Shown here one piece after another: positions 59,417 through 64,000 of a stretch of 64,000 nt of DNA. Numbering within the stretch: position 1 is the first letter of the stretch; every line of letters begins with the position of its first letter. Source of the stretch: Symbiodinium natans (Eukaryota > Sar > Dinophyceae > Suessiales > Symbiodiniaceae); assembly GCA_905221605.1 (NCBI GenBank), contig CAJNDS010000678.1:1-64000 (forward strand), written 5' to 3'. The notes beneath the pieces are model-generated. The model was not told the DNA's origin and did no database searches. It saw nothing but the letters and a program-made list of their open reading frames with translations. A program made the position numbers and the translations under genes.

Positions 59417-59900
59417 GGTTCAGGAGTAATTCGCCTCGGCTGCCTTCCGAGAAGCGTTTGGAACATCACTTACATCCTCATGGTTGCACGGCCATGCCCC
59501 GCTACTTGGACGTTCATGGTACTTACTAACCAATTATAACTGTACTTGTAACCCTACTTTTAATACCCCTAAAGGGCCTTATGCTAGTAAGTACCATGAA
59601 CCTTCAAGTAGGGCCAGCGAGCCACTGAGGTGCTTTCTCCACCGACGATGGAGTTTGACCATCTCTTGGCTGCACTTAAGAGGGTAGCTAAAAATTAATT
59701 TTTTAGCTGCCTTTATTAAGAAACCCAATAAACCCAAAAAGGCTAAGGATCTAAAGTTACAGTAAAGCACCACAAAGATATCTGCTACCCATAGACTGAG
59801 CACTCTCGACGACAACGCAGACACAGGTGCACAAGCGGCAGGGCGCCACTGCATGTCAGAACCGTCGCCTTTCTTTCTTCCTTCTTGCAAAGACCACCGC
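59417..59900 (-). CDS. Terminal coding segment interrupted by elements E and C
   Basis: On the minus strand, removing E7 (59665-59777) and C4 (59505-59608), each with one copy of its flanking repeat, leaves 86 codons with no stop before TGA at about 59417. Landmarks in order: GDGSDMQWRPAACAPVSALS, VLSLWVADGQTPSSVEKAPQ, WLAGPSGAWPCNHED, ASRKAAEANYS. The first join is inside VADG and the second inside AGPSG. Without removal each element brings stops or a frame change. No family recognised. Confidence 0.55.
59505..59608. mobile_element. Element C4 (TA-flanked MITE)
   Basis: Inverted ends CTTGGACGTTCATGGTACTT and AAGTACCATGAACCTTCAAG with TA on both sides (59503-59504, 59609-59610). Removing it with one TA rejoins LAGPSGAW on the minus strand. 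Confidence 0.88.
59665..59777 (+). mobile_element. Element E7
   Basis: Full copy; ATCT at the left (59661-59664) and ATATCT at the right. It interrupts the 86-codon minus-strand frame within VADGQTPSS. Confidence 0.88.
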
Positions 59901-59961
59901 CACACTCCGGGTACCTAAACCCTAAACCCTAAGCCCTAAACCCTAAACCCTAAACAAGAAA

Positions 59962-60072
59962 ACTCTGGCGGGCTCCGGCTGTGCCATGACATCTGCACAC
60001 TGCTCCAGCAGGCCGAAACCAGGCATTCAGGATCCCGAGAATCCAGTGCGCGTCTTGCCCCATCTTTACTCA
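59962..60072 (-). CDS. Exon candidate: DAHWILGILNAWFRPAGAVC
   Basis: Minus frame reads MGQDAHWILGILNAWFRPAG then AVCRCHGTAGARQ. It may sit upstream of the interrupted segment at 59.4-59.9 kb. Confidence 0.5.
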
Positions 60073-60324
60073 ATGGCAGCCATGGCTGCACGCCTTCTCT
60101 GCTGCAATCTTGCACCTCACTACGCCTGCGTCTGCATGGGTTTAGGTGCGGGCCTACGGCTGTGTGTCAAGTGTTTCAACTTCAACGTTCTAGGGTTCAG
60201 GGTTGCAGGCCCCATGCCTCACCGTCCCCAGCGATACCTGCATCCCTGGACTCCTGGCGTCTCCCTGGCGTCCCGGGCCCTGTCAGAACATATAATCAAA
60301 CTCTAAACCCTTAAACCCAAACCC

Positions 60325-60405
60325 TAGACCCCCTGGGCGCCAGTCCCGTTCCGCCCCGCGGCCAGCGCGAACGTCCAGGTCCTCCTGCGATTCACAGGGC
60401 TCAGG
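60325..60405 (-). CDS. Exon candidate: PEPCESQEDLDVRAGRGAER
   Basis: Minus frame reads PEPCESQEDLDVRAGRGAER. Charged. Confidence 0.4.
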
Positions 60406-60419
60406 CTTCTAGAACGATA

Positions 60420-61470
60420 CTTAAGGTTTCGGGTTTAGGGTTTAGGGTTTAGGGCTTAGGGTTTAGGGCTTAGGGTTGCATGTATAAACCCTACTAGGGC
60501 TTGGGGCTTCTGTGTTCGGGCTCAGAGATATACGAGTGGTAGATATAAGAGTGGTAGCAGGTGCGTAGGGGGCTAGGGTGGTTGTCCAGGATGGCATAGA
60601 AACGTGCGGGTTCCCAAAAGGGCAGGGCTCTTACCCTAAGGGTGCATGGACCTATATGGTATGTACTTGGGCCCTAGTTACTTTACAGGGGCCCCCTTCA
60701 GGCCCAGGCATATATATATATATATGTATGTATATATATATATATGTATATACATAGGCACTTTGACCCTTTGGGTTATTCACCCAAAGCGGACGCTTAA
60801 ATGGGTTTGGGGGTTATGATAGTATATTCCCATCTAGGGACCTAAGGGACCATTCTTAGTCATGATTCCGACCCCTATAATGATTATACACCTAGCAATA
60901 TTCAGAAGCAACCCTAGACACACTCGGCACCCGCCGGTAACAGAAACCCTACCTCCTAGAATATAGTGTTCAAGAGATCTGGGGGTTAGGGATGTGTTTA
61001 GGGTTTTCCAGGTTCTTCAGGTAGGGTTTACAGCGGATTCGGGTCATAGGTACGAATGAAGCGCCCTCAACCTTGCGCCCGAAATCACAGATTTATAGGG
61101 GTTCGAGTTTCGGGAACCACCAGGTGTCTGCCTGAGGGGACAAAGTTTGATTCTAGCAACCCTCAAAATGAGTAAAGGCTTACTCAGCAAAGTAAACCAC
61201 GCAAAAAAGCACTCGGGCCCCCCGGAGTGCCCAGCCCCAGAGTGTCCCTGCCGGACCCCAGAGTATCTCTACCAAGAGAGGGTGGGGATGTTCGAAGGAA
61301 AATAACTTTTTTGGAAGGGGGGGGTTCTCAAGCAGCTACGAGCAAATAACCGATAAACCCTAAACACCGCACAACCCTACAAACCCCAAAAACCCTGTTA
61401 TATACCCTCAACCAAAAACCCTAAACCCTAAACCTCAAGCCCTTAAGGCTCTTAAAGCCCTTAAAGCCCT
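60420..61470. other. Stretch without a supported gene
   Basis: Few telomere arrays; contains AT repeats (60712-60755), a GC palindrome near 61205-61235 (CACTCGGGCCCCCCGGAGTG) and degenerate CCCTAAA sequence. I see no convincing exon. Confidence 0.6.
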
Positions 61471-61479
61471 CAGGCCCTG

Positions 61480-61553
61480 GGAGCACGATAGTCCCAAACC
61501 CGAGTGGTGCCTCAGTGACGGCGGTGCGCGACTCCGCCGGCACCTCCCGGGTT
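61480..61553 (-). CDS. Exon candidate: SRTAVTEAPLGFGTIVLPG
   Basis: Minus frame reads REVPAESRTAVTEAPLGFGT then IVLPGPEG. Confidence 0.5.
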
Positions 61554-61969
61554 TAGGGTTTAGGGTTTAGGGTTTAGGGTTGTTTCATGAGCCCTGAACC
61601 TTACCTAATTTAAACCCTAAAACCTAAACCCCAACATCCCTAAACCCTAAGTGGCCCTAAGCACAAAACCCTTTCCCTAAACCCGAAGCCCCTGGTTGAT
61701 AGGCTTCAGGGCTTGTAATCTAGGCCCCCAAGCCTCAAACCCTGAGCCCGGCCGAAGGCTTTCGGGGTTGGGGGTGCTAAGTCCTGCCTAAACCCGGGAA
61801 TCCCTGAAGACAGAGCCCAAAACCCAATGGCCTTCTTCGCAATCCTAAACCCTAAACCCTAAACCGCAAACCCTGAACCCCTAAACCCTAAACCCCTAAA
61901 CCCCTGAAACCCTAAACCCTAAACCCCAAATCCTAAACCCTAAGCCCTGAACTCTGGCCTTCTGAATGT

Positions 61970-62040
61970 GAGGAGCGACGTCTTGCGAGATGGCGAGAGC
62001 GCTTGGCGCCTTGTCAAGGCCGGCAAAGCCAATTTTGTGG
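61970..62040 (-). CDS. Exon candidate: GFAGLDKAPSALAISQDVAP
   Basis: Minus frame reads HKIGFAGLDKAPSALAISQD then VAPHIQK, ending at CAGAAG|GCCAGA (GC donor). Confidence 0.6.
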
Positions 62041-63037
62041 GGCTTAGGGTTTCGGGCTCGGGGTTTAGGGGTTAGGGGCTTAGGGTCTACAAGGTTTAGG
62101 GTCGAGGGTTTCGGGTTTCGGGGAAGATTCTGGAAACGTGCCCCGTGTCAAGGTACCGTCGGGTGAAGGTTATGTCTTGTTCGGTCCCTACCGCATCTCT
62201 TGTCGCTTTGGAGCGAGTGCTTCAGGACGGCCTAAACCCTAAACCCCAAACCCCAAACCCCAAACCCTTGAAACCCCAAACCCCTGAAACCCCGCAACCC
62301 CGAAGTCCTACACGACCTGTTCAGAAACTCCAGCCACACACGCACCCGAAAGTAAATGTTGGTATACCAAAAACCATGCCCCTGGAGCAGCCCTTGTAGG
62401 GTTCTTAGCCCTAAACCCTAAACCCTAAACCCGAAACCCTAAACCCTAAACCCTAAACCCTGAACCCTAAACCCTAAACCCTGAACCCTGAACCCTGAAA
62501 ACCCTAAACCCCTTAAGGGACGGGGGGGGGGTGGTGTCAAAGGGAGGTATGCAACCCAAGGCTCCCTAATAATCATACTCCCTACTGCTCCCTAAGGCTC
62601 CCCTAAACCCTAAAACCCTAAACCCCAAACCCTAAGCTTCCCTAAGCTTCCCTAAGGTTCCGAACCCCCCTCCCTTAAGAACTCCCTTAAGAACCCTATA
62701 AAACCCCCAGGGTATAGGGGTTCGGGTTTAGGGGTTAGGATTTATTAGGGTTTAGGGCGCACATACCCTCTCCCCCAAAAAAATCAATAATAATGATCAT
62801 AATAATCAAAAAAATGTACATAAAACCCTCAACCTTCTGACCTAAACCTTTCAAACCCCACAACGACCTTCCCAGAAACTCCAGCCACACACGCTCCACC
62901 CTGAACCCTGAACCCTGAACCCTGAACTCTGAACCCTAAACCCTAAACCCTAAACCCTAAACCCTACACCCTACACCCTAAACCCTAAACCCTAAACCCT
63001 AAACCCTAAACCCTAAACCCAATGCCAAATCCGCAGA

Positions 63038-63110
63038 GCCCCACATCACGCTTTACGCCGAGGCTGCCTTCGGAGGCTCGATCAAGGACTCCGCCTCAGG
63101 TGCAATTAAG
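63038..63110 (+). CDS. Possible exon, strand ambiguous
   Basis: The plus frame reads AEPHITLYAEAAFGGSIKDS then ASGAIKA and TAG. The minus frame reads PEAESLIEPPKAASA before a GTAAAG donor. Strand not decidable by eye. Confidence 0.35.
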
Positions 63111-63619
63111 GCTTAGGGGACCCTTAGCCCTAAACCCTAAACCCTAAACCCTAAACCCTAAACCCTAAACCCTAAACCCGAAACCCGAAACCCGAAACCG
63201 CAACTAGCATATTCCACTAAGGGTACCCCTCTTGGTGGTTGGACCAGACCAGACAAACAGCGTGCCCTGCAACCCCAAGCCACAGCCAAAAAGACCCAAA
63301 CCCAAACTTTCAAGGGAGTCAAACGTGGACCCCTCATGTACCCCTAAGAGGTTTCCTTACTTAGATTTCGAATAATGGCCCTCACGTCAGGGTTCAGTGG
63401 TTCAGTCATTCTTCCACGTTGCAAGGGCCCAAAAGTTCAGGGTTTAGGGAAAGAAGCACCGGGGTGGAGAGGGGCGCCTAACCTACTGTTGCAGCTTCTG
63501 AGAGGGAAGGACCAGCTTTAGAGCTTGAGGATTGCAGGGGCAGTTGGTAAAACACCTGAGATCTGAAGTAGGCCGCGTCTTGTTTCGGGCGTCGGGTTTA
63601 CGAACCCGACACCTCATCA

Positions 63620-63785
63620 CTAACCCTGGGGCTTGAGAGCCTGCGGGAGTGGGTGGGGTGCCATGACAGGAACGAACATGAAGGAAACAACTAGCGCAGC
63701 ACAAAGGTTCACGTAGCTGAGTAGGCATTTGAGATTGCCGTGAAACTCCATCGGTGTTTTCATGGCACATTTTCCAGTCGCATGC
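63620..63785 (-). CDS. Membrane-protein exon: LCAALVVSFMFVPVM
   Basis: Minus frame reads MKTPMEFHGNLKCLLSYVNL then CAALVVSFMFVPVMAPHPLP, a hydrophobic helix after a polar stretch, and ends near CCCAGG|GTTAGT. A second frame is also open. Confidence 0.55.
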
Positions 63786-64000
63786 TCACTTGGAGCGCAC
63801 GTGTGCACCCAAAGACCCCTTGATTAGGTGGATCATAATATGGATCCTAATATCATTGAATCTACATTCCTTAGCTAAAGGGTCTTAGGCTCTCTGGAAG
63901 TTGCACAACTACGACACAAGGTACCCCCTCCATGACAAGCATGTGGGGTTGAATTTTGTTGCGCACGCCGACTTCGCCTGGTAAACGTAACCCTGTCCTA

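Larger units (their letters stand above)
240..63620. repeat. Dispersed telomere-type repeats over the whole window
   Basis: Well over 100 runs of TTTAGGG or CCCTAAA, from 2 to about 28 units, in both orientations and spaced from about 50 bp to 2 kb. Variants include TTTGGGG, TTCAGGG, TTAGGGC, CCCTAAAA, CCCTAGA, CCCTCAA and GGGTTTATA. They lie in introns, in transposable elements and between exon candidates. This is interior sequence, not a chromosome end, because orientation alternates and genes lie throughout. Confidence 0.97.

Noticed and set aside
1-64000. Eimeria or other coccidian origin (also TTTAGGG with interspersed heptamers)
   Set aside because: No CAG/GCA trinucleotide repeat tracts typical of Eimeria coding regions were seen, while GC/GA donors and the VSHQW/WYDYFSCPQ ankyrin family point to a dinoflagellate.

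Overview
This window looks like nuclear DNA of a dinoflagellate, most likely a Symbiodiniaceae-type species. Four things point that way. (i) Plant-type telomere heptamers (TTTAGGG/CCCTAAA) occur every few hundred bases in both orientations. (ii) The coding sequence is cut into exons of about 35-130 bp with AG|G boundaries. (iii) Most donors in the phased gene are GC, with a few GT and GA, which is the known dinoflagellate pattern. (iv) One gene carries a domain order (FVSHQW..HPDP, WYDYFSCPQ, AI.SIPAY, ERACREL, then ankyrin repeats) that I recognise from dinoflagellate predicted proteins. No bacterial gene, rRNA or CRISPR array was seen, and I identified no tRNA.

Layout. 1-5 kb: telomere-type arrays with a few weak exons. 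5.2-6.3 kb: minus-strand exons of a small membrane protein. About 9.8-26.7 kb: one large minus-strand gene, reconstructed from about 24 exons; nearly all reading phases agree across its introns. 27-35 kb: many short minus-strand exons of unrecognised genes. 35.5-40.4 kb: charged, coiled-coil-like minus-strand exons, with a stop at 35552. About 42.2-42.9 kb: plus-strand exon candidates. 44.5-44.9 kb: sulfatase-like minus-strand exons. 45-64 kb: more short minus-strand exons, including an 86-codon reading frame at 59.4-59.9 kb interrupted by two transposon-like elements.

The main observation concerns the introns. Several families of 95-150 bp MITE-like elements (called A to J here) are dispersed through the window. 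Families A and E start with CTTGG, end with CCAAG or CAAAG, and are flanked by 4-bp direct repeats. Family C has inverted repeats and TA/TA flanks. Where they lie in coding sequence, removing the element plus one copy of the flanking repeat rejoins the reading frame. This is the signature of introner elements. Some junctions have a GT or GA donor supplied by the flanking repeat, but others have no recognisable donor.

Telomere-type arrays sit inside individual copies of these elements and inside ordinary phased introns. One 104-bp GT-AG intron is almost nothing but telomere repeat. The arrays are therefore a secondary layer of invasion, plausibly telomeric DNA added at breaks, tolerated because introns are removed. 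Simple repeats, minisatellites and homopolymer C/G tracts fill most of what remains.
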